From Burkholderiales bacterium 70-64 (GTDB lineage Bacteria; Pseudomonadota; Gammaproteobacteria; Burkholderiales; Burkholderiaceae_E), in NCBI GenBank assembly GCA_001898645.1, contig MKUQ01000014.1, forward strand, positions 62,001 through 126,000: a stretch of 64,000 nt of DNA, given 5' to 3'. The position numbers and the translations under genes are program-made. Positions 28,546-35,248 of the stretch are shown in pieces. The notes below the pieces were generated by a model that saw nothing but the letters and a program-made list of their open reading frames with translations, searched no databases and was not told the DNA's origin. How positions within the stretch are numbered: position 1 is the stretch's first letter; every line of letters starts with the position of its first letter.

Positions 28546-28920
28546 TCAGTGATTGCAGATGCCGAACACGGCATCGAATCGCTTGAGGGCAGCGGCGAGC
28601 AGCTTGGTGTGACCGGTGCCCCACGGGTGCGGTCGCGCGTTGCGCGCGCGCCAGTCGAAAGACTTCGGCTGATGGGTCAGCAGGTAGCCAGGCTCACCCT
28701 TGGCGCCCGGAGCCGCGATAGCGAACGGGTTGTCGGCATGTCGTTCGGCGTGTGTCATCGGGAAGCCCACGACGATGCTCGTGCGTTCGGCAAACGCCTT
28801 GGTCGAAATTACCAGCATCGGATGGTCGTCAGGCATTTCTTCACCGGCTGCCGGGTTGTACTGGATGAAGATGATCTCCGCCCGCTCGGGAACCCAAAGT
28901 GCGGATCTACGCGTCGCCAT
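28546..28920 (-). CDS. mazF: MazF-family endoribonuclease toxin
   Basis: A 124-residue PemK/MazF toxin. Family features are the N-terminal PERAEIIFIQYNPAAGEE, with the first strand and the loop that contains the conserved polar residues, HPMLVISTKAFAERTSIVVG and FPMTHAERHADNPFAI, and the later strand LTHQPKSFDWRARNARP. It should cleave mRNA at a short motif when released from its antitoxin. It is slightly longer than E. coli MazF (111). Its ATG lies inside the end of the antitoxin gene (14-base overlap), so translation is coupled. The stop is followed at once by a foreign gene fragment. Confidence 0.88.
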   Translation of the reverse strand: MATRRSALWVPERAEIIFIQYNPAAGEEMPDDHPMLVISTKAFAERTSIVVGFPMTHAERHADNPFAIAAPGAKGEPGYLLTHQPKSFDWRARNARPHPWGTGHTKLLAAALKRFDAVFGICNH

Positions 28921-29167
28921 TGGCAAACGCCTCCACACCTACCGCGCCGCCGGCCATTGCTTCTCCGCCGTGCTTCTTTGGATCGAAGGCCGCAAGCATC
29001 TGGTCCAGCGTGGGCTCGGTTTCGGTCTCGATGACGATGCGGCCAGGCTTGACCGTGACGCGTACGGGCGAGCCTTCGGCCACACCCGCGAGCTTGGCCA
29101 TCGGCTTGGTGAGCCGCAATGCAAGGCCGTTGCCCCACGCGCTGATCTGTCCTGCTGAAGTGCTCAT
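28907..29167 (-). CDS. mazE: MazE-family antitoxin
   Basis: An 86-residue antitoxin with an N-terminal AbrB/MazE swapped-hairpin DNA-binding domain: AGQISAWGNGLALRLTKPMA, followed by KLAGVAEGSPVRVTVKPGRI. The WGNGLALRL segment is the family signature. The acidic and small-residue C-terminus (TLDQMLAAFDPKKHGGEA) would bind and block MazF. I chose ATG at 29167; a longer start at 29206 lies within the promoter -10 region and is excluded. It precedes and overlaps mazF. A palindrome over the -10 hexamer suggests autoregulation by MazE or the MazEF complex. Confidence 0.88.
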   Translation of the reverse strand: MSTSAGQISAWGNGLALRLTKPMAKLAGVAEGSPVRVTVKPGRIVIETETEPTLDQMLAAFDPKKHGGEAMAGGAVGVEAFANGDA

Positions 29168-29187
29168 CTGCAATCCCGATTTGTGTT

Positions 29188-29201
29188 GATACCAATGTAT
29201 C
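29188..29201. promoter_or_regulatory. Palindrome over the mazEF -10 region
   Basis: GATAC-CAAT-GTATC is a perfect 5-bp inverted repeat with a 4-base spacer that contains the -10 hexamer of the mazEF promoter. MazE and related antitoxins bind such palindromes, so this is the probable autoregulatory operator. Confidence 0.5.
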
Positions 29202-29222
29202 GACATTCATGACCTGTGTCAA
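29194..29222 (-). promoter_or_regulatory. Predicted sigma-70 promoter of mazEF
   Basis: On the minus strand a consensus -35 (TTGACA, 29222-29217) is followed after exactly 17 bases by TACATT (29199-29194) as -10. A second GTTGACAC lies 12 bases further upstream. The promoter ends 27 bases before the mazE start. Confidence 0.7.
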
Positions 29223-29253
29223 CGTTCGTGTCAACATCGTCGTGAGCTTCAGC

Positions 29254-29274
29254 TCGCCGCTTCGGCAATGAGCG
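29254..29274 (+). repeat. Repeat D, leftover 3' end of a second LuxR-type gene
   Basis: Identical over 21 bases to the end of the LuxR-type gene (27349-27369). Reading in phase, the codons before the stop give VNIVVSFSSPLRQ, compared with KLVMSLASPLRQ in the intact gene, so the similarity continues weakly upstream. It has no complete gene in front of it and is best seen as the tail of a deleted paralogue. Confidence 0.55.
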
Positions 29275-29309
29275 TGCCGACCCTCGGCCGCGCCGAACGC
29301 TCAGGGCGG

Positions 29310-29912
29310 TCAGGCGGGGCAGGCCTGCTGCGGCTCGGGTGTCGCGGCTGACGCCGCGGCGTGCGTGGCGGTCAGCCGCCGCACCAGGCGCGCCAGGCGC
29401 GCGTCGTGCACGCCGCGCGCTTCGAGCGCGTGCCAGGTGTTGACGGCGTAGTCGCGGTTGGCGCCGCGCAGGCCGCTGCAGCCTTCGAGGCGGGCGAGGA
29501 TCTCCTCGTCGGTGAGCCGGCGGTAGGAGGGCTGGCGGCGGTCGGCCACGAAGGTGAGCGCGGGCACGAGCCGGCCGCAGGGCATTCGCACCTCGACCAC
29601 CAGGGGCCGGTAGACCCGCTCCTGCCAGTCGGGCATCTCCCGTTCGTACAGGTGCCGGATCGAGGCGGTGCGCGTCTCGGCGCGCAGCCGGAACACCACG
29701 CCGATGCAGCTGCCGCCGCGGTCGAGCCCGAGCACCACGCCGGGCCGCTCGGGCGTGCCGCGGTAGTGCAGCGAGGCGATGCAGAAGGCCCGGTGGTAGC
29801 CGTGCAGGCGCGCCAGCGCGGCGTGCTCGAAGTCGATCTCGGGGTTCCAGATCAGCGAGCCGTAGCCGAACACCCAGTCGGTATCGACGGAGGCGGGATG
29901 CGTGCAGACCAT
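29310..29912 (-). CDS. chaC: ChaC-type gamma-glutamylcyclotransferase
   Basis: A 200-residue glutathione-specific gamma-glutamylcyclotransferase. The N-terminal DWVFGYGSLIWNPEIDFEHA has the GYGSL substrate-binding motif, and the remainder is typical: GYHRAFCIASLHYRGTPERP, GVVLGLDRGGSCIGVVFRL, with the catalytic glutamate in HLYEREM. It degrades glutathione to 5-oxoproline and Cys-Gly. I set the start at MVCTHPASV; the frame upstream is GC-rich filler. It lies downstream of the gentisate-type operon on the same strand after 157 bases that contain no gene; a degenerate repeat arm begins right at the stop of the preceding gene. Confidence 0.88.
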   Translation of the reverse strand: MVCTHPASVDTDWVFGYGSLIWNPEIDFEHAALARLHGYHRAFCIASLHYRGTPERPGVVLGLDRGGSCIGVVFRLRAETRTASIRHLYEREMPDWQERVYRPLVVEVRMPCGRLVPALTFVADRRQPSYRRLTDEEILARLEGCSGLRGANRDYAVNTWHALEARGVHDARLARLVRRLTATHAAASAATPEPQQACPA

Positions 29913-30069
29913 GCCCGCAAGCATACCGTCGCCGGGCCGGTCAGGGGGCGCAGGCCGCCGCGCGGAGTCGGCAAAAGGGCGGGCGGCGCCCGCGGCGTGG
30001 GCAGGGATCGCAGCCGGGGAAGCGCCGGCCCCATGCACGCGGCCAGAACCTGCGGCTCATTCGCACGTT

Positions 30070-31443
30070 CTAGCGTTGGAAGCGCCCGCCGAGGAAGACG
30101 CCGTCGCGCAGCAGCTTGTCGCGCAGCGCGGCCGGATCCACTTCGTGGACGGCGCCGTCGCGGGCGAGCGCCATCGCGGCGGCGTTGCCGGCCGCTTCGC
30201 CCATCACCAGGCAGGCGCCCGAGACCCGCGCCGCCGACTGGCCTTCGTGGGTCATCGAGGCGCAGCGTCCGGCCACCAGCAGGTTGCCCGGCGAGGCGCC
30301 GTTGCGGGGCGGCAGCAGCATGCGGTAGGGCAGCTGGTTGTAGCCGCGCGAGTCCTTGGGCGGCCAGATCCACTGCACGTCGTCGGCCACGTGCATCTCG
30401 AGCGGCCAGCCGTTGACGCCGATCGCGTCGTCGAAATCGGCGCAGCCGGTGATGTCCTCGCGCGTGAGCAGGTACTGACCGACCATGCGCCGCGTCTCGC
30501 GGATGCCGAGCTGGGTGGCGATGTCGAGCACGTAGCAGCGCTCGAAGCCGGGCACCCGCGTGCGCAGGAAGGCCACGTAGGAGGTGATCTGGCGCCGGCC
30601 CTCGATCTCCGCGGCCGACAGCTCGCTGGCGTCGGTGCCGTCGACGGCCGAGCCGTCGGCGTTCTTGAGCTGCGTGACGTTGACCCGCCACTCGAAGGGG
30701 TTCTTCTGCGGCCGCACGATCGCGCCGCGGCGCGGGAACGCGAACGCGCCCTGGCGAGCGGCATCGTCCATCACGGCGGGGATGGTGCGCCAGGCGTCGC
30801 CGGCGCGCGCCGCGTCGACGCCGCCGAGACGGAACATCAGCGTCGGATACAGCGCGTTGCCGCGGCCGTCGCCGTACTCCATGGGCACGCCGGCCCAGTG
30901 GGCGAGGTCGCCGTCGCCGGAGCAGTCGACGAACACCCGCGCGCGGACCGCGCGGCGCCCCGAGCGCGTCTCGACGAACAGCGCGTCGAGCCGGCCGTCC
31001 TCGTGCCGGGTGAGGTTCGAGCCGAGCGCGTGGTACAGCACCGAGACGCCGCTGGCGGCCAGCAGGTCGTCGGCGGCGCACTTGTAGGCCGACATGTCGT
31101 AGGCCTGGGCGTGGATGCGCCCGAAGATCAGGTGCGGCTCGTTCAGGCCGTCGAGCCGGCGCATGCGCTCGAGCAGCTCGTCGGTGAGGCCGTTCACCAC
31201 CTGGCGGATCTCGCCGTGGACGTTGGCGTGCAGGCCGCAGAAGTTGGTGACGCCGGCCGCCGTGCCCATGCCGCCGAGAAAGCCGTAGCGCTCGATCAGC
31301 AGCGCCCGCGCGCCGGCGCGCCCGGCCGCCGCCGCGGCCATGATGCCGGCGGGGCCTCCCCCGAGCACGACGACGTCGTACTCACCGTGGAGCGGCACCG
31401 AGCGGGCCGGCTCGGTGAGCGTGGAGATGCTGACGGCGGCCAT
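30070..31443 (-). CDS. FAD-dependent oxidoreductase
   Basis: A 457-residue flavoprotein of the FAD-dependent oxidoreductase (PF12831-like) family. The dinucleotide-binding fold is at residues 21-50: YDVVVLGGGPAGIMAAAAAG followed by ALLIERYGFLGGMGTAAGV. Further conserved parts are RVFVDCSGDGDLAHWAGVP and the C-terminal NLLVAGRCASMTHEGQSAAR with the second FAD contact. The substrate is unknown; members oxidise or reduce small organic molecules and some are linked to polyketide or aromatic metabolism. It is the last gene of the gentisate-type operon, 48 bases after the fumarylpyruvate hydrolase-like gene, so it may process a related aromatic acid. Confidence 0.85.
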   Translation of the reverse strand: MAAVSISTLTEPARSVPLHGEYDVVVLGGGPAGIMAAAAAGRAGARALLIERYGFLGGMGTAAGVTNFCGLHANVHGEIRQVVNGLTDELLERMRRLDGLNEPHLIFGRIHAQAYDMSAYKCAADDLLAASGVSVLYHALGSNLTRHEDGRLDALFVETRSGRRAVRARVFVDCSGDGDLAHWAGVPMEYGDGRGNALYPTLMFRLGGVDAARAGDAWRTIPAVMDDAARQGAFAFPRRGAIVRPQKNPFEWRVNVTQLKNADGSAVDGTDASELSAAEIEGRRQITSYVAFLRTRVPGFERCYVLDIATQLGIRETRRMVGQYLLTREDITGCADFDDAIGVNGWPLEMHVADDVQWIWPPKDSRGYNQLPYRMLLPPRNGASPGNLLVAGRCASMTHEGQSAARVSGACLVMGEAAGNAAAMALARDGAVHEVDPAALRDKLLRDGVFLGGRFQR

Positions 31444-31491
31444 GGTCGGGTCGTCGGGTCGTCGGGTCGGTACGGCGGTGCGCCCGCGCCT

Positions 31492-32193
31492 TCAGCGCAC
31501 CGTGACGTCGAGCGAGCCGAGCTCCTCGATCTCGCCGTGCATGCGGTCGCCGCGCACCACCGCGGCCACGCCTTCGGGGGTGCCGGTCATGATCAGGTCG
31601 CCGGGGGCGAGGTCCCAGGCCGTCGACAGGTGCGCGATCACCTCGGAGACGCTCCAGATGAGCTGCGAGATGTCGCTCGCCTGGCGCGGCTGGCCGTTGA
31701 CGGTGAGCGCGATGCGCCCGCGGGTGAGCTCGCCGCTGGCGGCGATGGGGGTGATCGGGCCGATCGGCGCGGACTGGTCGAAGGCCTTGCCGATGCACCA
31801 CGGCCGGCCCTGTTTCTTCATGTCGCTCTGCAGGTCGCGGCGCGTCATGTCGAGGCCGATGGCGTAGCCGTAGATGTGGCCCGACGCATCGGCCACCGCG
31901 ATGTCGCGCCCGCCCTTGCCGATGGCCACCACCAGCTCGATCTCGTGGTGCAGGTCGCGGGTGAGCGGCGGGTAGGCGATCTCGCCGGTGGCGCCGGCGG
32001 GCACCGGCACCACCGCGTCGGCCGGCTTCAGGAAGAAGAACGGCGGCTCGCGGCCGGTGAAACCCATCTCCCGGGCATGCGCCTCGTAGTTGCGCCCGAC
32101 GCAGTAGACGCGATGGACCGGAAAGCGCTCGGCGCTACCGGCGATGGGCAGCGACGTGATCTCGGGCACGGGAACGGCGTAGGCCACGGGCAT
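31492..32193 (-). CDS. nagK: Fumarylacetoacetate hydrolase-family protein, probable fumarylpyruvate hydrolase
   Basis: A 233-residue protein of the FAH family. The sequence VYCVGRNYEAHAREMGF and PPFFFLKPADAVVP are the conserved N-terminal part; the metal-binding acidic residues are in HHEIELVVAIGK, and DMTRRDLQSDMKKQGRPWCI, then GDLIMTGTPEGVA follow. Length and these motifs match fumarylpyruvate or acylpyruvate hydrolases, which cut the C-C bond to yield fumarate and pyruvate as the last step of the gentisate pathway. Position directly after gentisate dioxygenase (10 bases) supports this. Direct hydrolysis of maleylpyruvate is an alternative, because no isomerase gene is seen. Confidence 0.85.
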   Translation of the reverse strand: MPVAYAVPVPEITSLPIAGSAERFPVHRVYCVGRNYEAHAREMGFTGREPPFFFLKPADAVVPVPAGATGEIAYPPLTRDLHHEIELVVAIGKGGRDIAVADASGHIYGYAIGLDMTRRDLQSDMKKQGRPWCIGKAFDQSAPIGPITPIAASGELTRGRIALTVNGQPRQASDISQLIWSVSEVIAHLSTAWDLAPGDLIMTGTPEGVAAVVRGDRMHGEIEELGSLDVTVR

Positions 32194-32203
32194 TCTCCCT
32201 TCT

Positions 32204-33283
32204 TCAATCCAGGCGTTCCTGGCGCAGCACGCCGAGCGCGCTGTGGATCGGCCGGTCGGAAAAGCTGAACAGTACTGTATCCTCGCTCGCGGCCAGGCGG
32301 CAGCAATGCCATGACGGCACGACGAAATGGTCGCGCGGGCCGAACTCGAACACGCTGCGGTGCACCTGGCCGTCGACGTCGCGCTCGATGACGGCGCGCC
32401 CGCGGCCCTCGACGACGCTGAACACTGCGCCGTCGGTCTGGCGCCACGCCTTGCCCTCGAAGCCGGCCGGCAGCAGCTGCAGGAAGGTGGCCAGCGTGGG
32501 CGTGGGCCAGCCCCCGGTGGCCGGATTCACGTAGCGCAGCTTCACGCCGTCCCACGGATCGACCGGCGCATCGCGGCGCAGCCGCGCCAGGGCCTCGCGC
32601 GAACGGGCGTAGGGATAGCAGAACAGCGGCGAGGTGGCCCCGTGCGGGTCGGTCTCGGCGTCATGCGCCATCGGCGCCATGTTCGAGCCGAAGCGCGCGA
32701 AGTTGCTGCCTTCGCTGCGCAGCACGGGCTGCTGCGCGGCGCCGTAGTCTTCGGCGAAGCCGGCATCGAGCAGGCGCAGCGTCGGGATGTCGAGCGCATC
32801 GAGCCAGACCACCGGCTGGTCCGATTCGTTGCCGTGATCGTGCCAGGTCCAGCTCGGCGTGATGATGAAGTCGCCCGGCCGCATCGTGGTGCGCTCGCCG
32901 TTGACCGCGGTGAAGGCGCCTTCGCCCTCGACCACGAAGCGCAGCGCCGTGGCGGTGTGGCGGTGGCTGGGCGCGACCTCGCCGGGCAGGATCAGCTGCA
33001 GCCCGGCATACAGCGACTGCGTGATCGCCGACTGGCCGCGCAGCCCGGGGTTCTCCAGGATCAGCACGCGCCGGATCGCCTCCTCGGCGGTGATCACCTC
33101 GCCGGCGCGCATCAGGAACGGCCGCACCTCGTCGTAACGCCACAGCGCCGGCACGCTCGGCGAGCGCGGCTGCCGGGGCACCAGCGCATGCAGCGACTCC
33201 CACAGCGGCGTGAGATTGGCCGGATCCATGTCGGCATAGAGGCGGGCGCGTAGTTCGGTGGGGTGGTTCACGATGGCCTCCAT
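32204..33283 (-). CDS. Gentisate 1,2-dioxygenase
   Basis: A 359-residue bicupin dioxygenase that opens the ring of gentisate to maleylpyruvate with Fe(II) and O2. The first cupin carries the metal-ligand motif HRHTATALRFVVEGEGAFTA (HxH near residue 104), and IITPSWTWHDHGNESDQPVV gives a further His; the second, less conserved cupin lies near residues 260-340 (GPRDHFVVPSWHCCRL). Starts LTPLWESLHALVP and AGLQLILPGEVAPSHRH are characteristic. The N-terminus may begin at MEAIVNHP or at the GTG of VNHP four codons later. It sits in an operon between a ring hydroxylase and a fumarylpyruvate hydrolase, which agrees with its role. Confidence 0.92.
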   Translation of the reverse strand: MEAIVNHPTELRARLYADMDPANLTPLWESLHALVPRQPRSPSVPALWRYDEVRPFLMRAGEVITAEEAIRRVLILENPGLRGQSAITQSLYAGLQLILPGEVAPSHRHTATALRFVVEGEGAFTAVNGERTTMRPGDFIITPSWTWHDHGNESDQPVVWLDALDIPTLRLLDAGFAEDYGAAQQPVLRSEGSNFARFGSNMAPMAHDAETDPHGATSPLFCYPYARSREALARLRRDAPVDPWDGVKLRYVNPATGGWPTPTLATFLQLLPAGFEGKAWRQTDGAVFSVVEGRGRAVIERDVDGQVHRSVFEFGPRDHFVVPSWHCCRLAASEDTVLFSFSDRPIHSALGVLRQERLD

Positions 33284-33293
33284 TGAATTCTCA

Positions 33294-33399
33294 GAACGCG
33301 CGAAGGAACCGTAGCGAGCGGCCCGAGGTCGCGCCGTGGGGGTACGGCGAGCATCGCAGGCGCGAGATCGGGACGCGCAGCAGGTTCATTCGCGCGTTC
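33294..33399. repeat. Long palindromic repeat element, copy 2 (complete)
   Basis: Outer arms GAACGCGCGAAGGAACC (33294-33310) and GGTTCATTCGCGCGTTC (33383-33399) pair at 16 of 17 positions. The interior shares a 27-base block after GAAGGAACC and a 34-base block around GTACGGCGAGCATCGCAGG with copy 1, but lacks about 17 bases of the central hairpin. It lies between two genes of the same operon, its right arm covering the stop of the monooxygenase gene. Confidence 0.85.
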
Positions 33400-34588
33400 A
33401 GGCAAATACGGTTTCGGGGTCGACGCCCTGGTACAGCCAGCCCAGGCCGGCGAAGCCGGCGGACTCGGCGCCGGACTGGAACATCTTGTTGCGCAGCTCG
33501 CGCGCCACTCCCGAGGCGTGGTAGATGTCGCCGTAGAAGCGCGCGGTGAGCTGCACGCGGCCGGTGCGCAGGTAGCGCACGCGCTGGTACTCCTCGAAGG
33601 CGCGGCCGAAGTCGCCCTCGGCGCGCCGCAGCGCGGCGCCGAGCACGGCGGCGTCCTCGATCGCCATGCACGCGCCCTGCGCCAGGTACTGCAGCATCGG
33701 GTGCGCGGCGTCGCCCAGCAGCGTGACGCGGCCCTGTGACCAGTTCCTCACCGGATCGCGGTCGCACAGCACCCACATCTTCCACGTCTCGATCTTGCCC
33801 AGCAGCTCGCGCACCGGCCCGACCGCGTCGGCGAAGCGCTCGTTGAGCTCGTGCGGATCGCCGAAGATGTTCCAGCCTTCCTCGTAGTGATCGCTGTGGA
33901 AGACCGCGACGAGGTTGTACAGCTCGCCGCGGCGCAGCGGGTAGTGCACGAGGTGGGTCTTCTCGCCGCCCCACAGCACGACGTCGGGGCTGTACAGGTG
34001 CTTGGGCACCTCGCTCATCGGCAGCACCGCGCGATAGGCGACGTGGCCGGAGACGCGCGGCGGGCCGTCGCCGACGATCGCCTGGCGCACGGTGCTCCAC
34101 AGGCCGTCGGCGCCGATCAGCGCGGCGCCCTCGAACCGGCGGCCGTCGGCCAGCGCGAGCGACACGCCGCCGGCATCGTGCTCGAACCGCTCGATCTTGG
34201 CGCGGGTGTGCAGGCCCACCGCGGGCAGCGACTGGCAGGCGTCCAGCAGCACCGAGTGCAGGTCGGCACGGTAGATCACGCCGTACGGATAGCCGTAGCT
34301 GCCCTTGGCCTGCGCCGACACCGGCACCGTCGCCACCACCTCGCCGGTGCGCACGTCGCGCATGCACAGGTTGCCCGGGTAGTAGGCGACCCGGTCGATC
34401 GCGGCGGTCAGCCCGAGGTGCTCGAACATGCGGAATGCGTTCGGCCCGATCTGGATGCCGGCGCCGATCTCGCGAAAGGCATCGGACTGCTCGAACACCT
34501 CGACGCGGTAGCCGTCGCGTGCGAGCACCAGCGCCGCGGCGAGGCCGCCGATTCCGCCGCCGCAGATGAGGACTGTTTGCTGTGTCAT
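33398..34588 (-). CDS. FAD-dependent aromatic monooxygenase, probable 3-hydroxybenzoate 6-hydroxylase
   Basis: A 396-residue flavoprotein monooxygenase. FAD-binding motifs in order: GGGIGGLAAALVLARDGY (residues about 10-27), the DG motif GADGLWSTVRQAIVG (about 155-170), and GRVTLLGDAAHPMLQYLAQG (about 285-305). GAGIQIGPNAFRMFEHLGL is typical for the salicylate/3-hydroxybenzoate hydroxylase group. The neighbouring gentisate dioxygenase makes 3-hydroxybenzoate 6-hydroxylase (product gentisate, NADH-dependent) the best assignment; salicylate 5-hydroxylation is done by other enzyme types. It is followed by a long hairpin element before the dioxygenase gene. ATG at 34588, 41 bases after the MarR gene. 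Confidence 0.88.
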   Translation of the reverse strand: MTQQTVLICGGGIGGLAAALVLARDGYRVEVFEQSDAFREIGAGIQIGPNAFRMFEHLGLTAAIDRVAYYPGNLCMRDVRTGEVVATVPVSAQAKGSYGYPYGVIYRADLHSVLLDACQSLPAVGLHTRAKIERFEHDAGGVSLALADGRRFEGAALIGADGLWSTVRQAIVGDGPPRVSGHVAYRAVLPMSEVPKHLYSPDVVLWGGEKTHLVHYPLRRGELYNLVAVFHSDHYEEGWNIFGDPHELNERFADAVGPVRELLGKIETWKMWVLCDRDPVRNWSQGRVTLLGDAAHPMLQYLAQGACMAIEDAAVLGAALRRAEGDFGRAFEEYQRVRYLRTGRVQLTARFYGDIYHASGVARELRNKMFQSGAESAGFAGLGWLYQGVDPETVFA

Positions 34589-34629
34589 GGAAGTCGTCCG
34601 TTGCCAGGGATGGGGCCGGCGGCTCGCGT

Positions 34630-35094
34630 TCAGGCGATGCCGCCGGCGGGTGCGCGCGAGAGCGCGTTGTTCGATTCGACCAGCTGCGCGAGCAGCCGGA
34701 TGAAGAGCTTGCGCTCGGCCGGGCGCAATGGGGCGACGATGCGCTGCTGGGCGCGCTCGACGGCTTCGTCGAGCTGGCGCAGCAGCGCCTGGCCGGCCGC
34801 GCTCAGGCGCAGCAGCTTGACGCGGCGATCGGCCGGGCTGGTGTGGCGCAGCACCAGCGACTTGGCCTCGAGGCGTTCCAGCACGCTGCCGGTGTTCGAG
34901 CGATCGAGCGCGATCAGCAGCGACAGGCGCGTCGCGTCGATGTCGGGCTGCTGCGCGATCGCCGCCAGCGCCGCGTACTGCACGGGCGTGACGTCGAAGT
35001 GGCCGCACTCCTCCATGAACACCGCGACGGCGATCTGCTGCGCCCGCCGGATGAGGTGGCCGGGCTTGAGCATCAGCATTTCCTCGGACGGCAT
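34630..35094 (-). CDS. MarR-family transcriptional regulator
   Basis: A 154-residue MarR protein. The winged-helix domain covers residues 35-105: VTPVQYAALAAIAQQPDIDA, TRLSLLIALDRSNTGSVLER and LEAKSLVLRHTSPADRRVKL, the latter being the wing with the DRR motif. It is the first gene of the aromatic degradation operon, 41 bases upstream of the monooxygenase gene, so it probably represses the operon until an aromatic acid (3-hydroxybenzoate or gentisate) binds. Two copies of a related 12-base motif lie upstream. ATG at 35094; an internal ATG six codons in is possible. Confidence 0.88.
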   Translation of the reverse strand: MPSEEMLMLKPGHLIRRAQQIAVAVFMEECGHFDVTPVQYAALAAIAQQPDIDATRLSLLIALDRSNTGSVLERLEAKSLVLRHTSPADRRVKLLRLSAAGQALLRQLDEAVERAQQRIVAPLRPAERKLFIRLLAQLVESNNALSRAPAGGIA

Positions 35095-35126
35095 GCGACA
35101 GGCCTCTGCGGGAGGCAGGAGATGTA

Positions 35127-35173
35127 CAGGGTACTGTCTTTTCCCCGAGCGGTAAACAATTCAGTGTACTGTC
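35127..35173. promoter_or_regulatory. Two operator-like motifs upstream of marR
   Basis: CAGGGTACTGTC (35127-35138) and CAGTGTACTGTC (35162-35173) differ at one base and start 35 bases apart. Each is itself nearly palindromic (ACAG..CTGT; CAGT-GT-ACTG). They lie 33-79 bases before the regulator start, fitting a MarR autoregulatory region. Function is inferred. Confidence 0.45.
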
Positions 35174-35248
35174 GGTTTTCCTGGTTCGGCGCCGGGCACG
35201 CCGGTCGAACCACCGGGATCTTGAAGCGCCTGCGAGGAGGCGCTGCTG

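Noticed and set aside
29168..29206. A longer MazE starting at 29206
   Set aside because: The extra codons lie in the -10 region and spacer of a consensus promoter, so they would not be transcribed as a leader for translation.
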